64,000 nt of DNA from Orenia metallireducens. Lineage in GTDB: Bacteria; Bacillota; Halanaerobiia; Halobacteroidales; Halobacteroidaceae. Location of the stretch: positions 554,552-618,551 of the forward strand of contig NZ_LWDV01000010.1 in assembly GCF_001693735.1 (NCBI RefSeq). The letters are read 5' to 3'. Within the stretch, counting starts at the first letter, position 1; every line of letters begins with the position of its first letter. Below the pieces are notes generated by a model. That model had not been told where the DNA came from. It searched no databases and was given only the letters and a program-made list of their open reading frames with translations. The position numbers and the translations under genes are program-made. Shown here piece by piece: positions 63,743-64,000 of the stretch.

Positions 63743-64000
63743 TTATCTGCAAATTCCCCGTTGAGCATTTCTTAAAAATCTCAAGAAATGTTCAATTAAA
63801 GGATTACTATCCAACTCTTGATCCATCTTCTCAATTGCTTGAGATATATTTAAATTGGATCTATATAATAACTTATAAGCCTCTTTGATCTGTGATCTCA
63901 ATTCAGGACTGATACCATTTCTTCTTAATCCTACAATATTAATCCCTTTAACACAAGCAGGATGTCCATCTACCAATACATATGGAGGAACATCTTTAAC
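63743..64000 (-). CDS. lpxA: UDP-GlcNAc acyltransferase LpxA, C-terminal part
   Basis: This is the 3' end of a gene that runs off the window. The frame is open to base 64000 and reads KDVPPYVLVDGHPACVKG, then INIVGLRRNGIS, which is the LpxA C-terminal signature, followed by the helical tail ending RNAQRGICR. LpxA adds the first acyl chain to UDP-GlcNAc. The last 85 codons are present. lpxD, lpxC and fabZ probably lie just outside. Confidence 0.93.
   Translation of the reverse strand, partial: VKDVPPYVLVDGHPACVKGINIVGLRRNGISPELRSQIKEAYKLLYRSNLNISQAIEKMDQELDSNPLIEHFLRFLRNAQRGICR

Noticed and set aside
62863-63768. Longer LpxI start at 63768
   Set aside because: The extra 31 residues are low-complexity Leu/Ser, overlap lpxA, and the ATG at 63675 has a strong AGGAGG site and gives normal length.

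Overview
The window reads as part of the chromosome of a low-GC, diderm (outer-membrane-bearing) member of the Firmicutes, most like the spore-forming halophilic Halanaerobiales (Orenia/Halobacteroides type). This is inferred from three things: Firmicutes-style strong Shine-Dalgarno sites and AT-rich DNA, a full lipid A/Kdo/Lpt gene set together with an SLH-domain porin, and very acidic exported proteins typical of salt-loving bacteria. Every gene I can support lies on the minus strand, so transcription runs from high to low coordinates. I see no tRNA, rRNA, CRISPR array or transposase gene.

Right part (64000 to 48855): the envelope core. In transcription order: lpxA (cut by the window edge), lpxI, lpxB, msbA, a DUF374 acyltransferase-like gene, lpxK, kdsB, kdsA, kdsD, kdsC, an lpxL-type acyltransferase, lptC, lptA, lptB, one lptF/G permease, a DUF3084 coiled-coil membrane protein and a YqgF/RuvX-like RNase H-fold protein. 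Together they make Kdo2-lipid A precursors, flip them and move them towards the outer membrane.

Middle part (48854 to 33959): outer-membrane and surface proteins, mostly as single-gene units with strong hairpin terminators. Two acidic beta-barrel proteins share signal peptide, leader and terminator but not their mature sequence, and they are bracketed by direct copies of a hairpin-rich repeat. Next come an SLH-domain porin (OmpM type) with a long upstream region carrying two Spo0A-box-like motifs, a small exported protein, and an unrecognised three-gene unit (1001-residue exported Ig-like protein, lipoprotein, putative beta-barrel). lptD follows.

Next (33791 to 24192): an LPS core operon with waaA, two heptosyltransferases, a WaaE-like GT2, a GT4, a Kdo/WaaP-type kinase, a WaaL-like O-antigen ligase and two paralogous GT2 genes. 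Last (23570 to 233): an O-antigen/exopolysaccharide locus with Wza-like exporter, Wzz-like co-polymerase, tyrosine kinase and PHP phosphatase; an initiating phosphoglycosyltransferase; galE; manC; a UDP-bacillosamine-type dehydratase/aminotransferase/acetyltransferase trio; glycosyltransferases; an asparagine-synthetase-like protein lacking the glutaminase cysteine; Wzx; a candidate Wzy; a broken ugd pseudogene; and rfbA.

Most notable for follow-up: the three-gene surface unit at 36168-41364, the recombination-prone porin block at 44657-48759, the Spo0A-like tandem boxes at 44167-44183, and a dispersed repeat that now encodes the last residues of KdsB.
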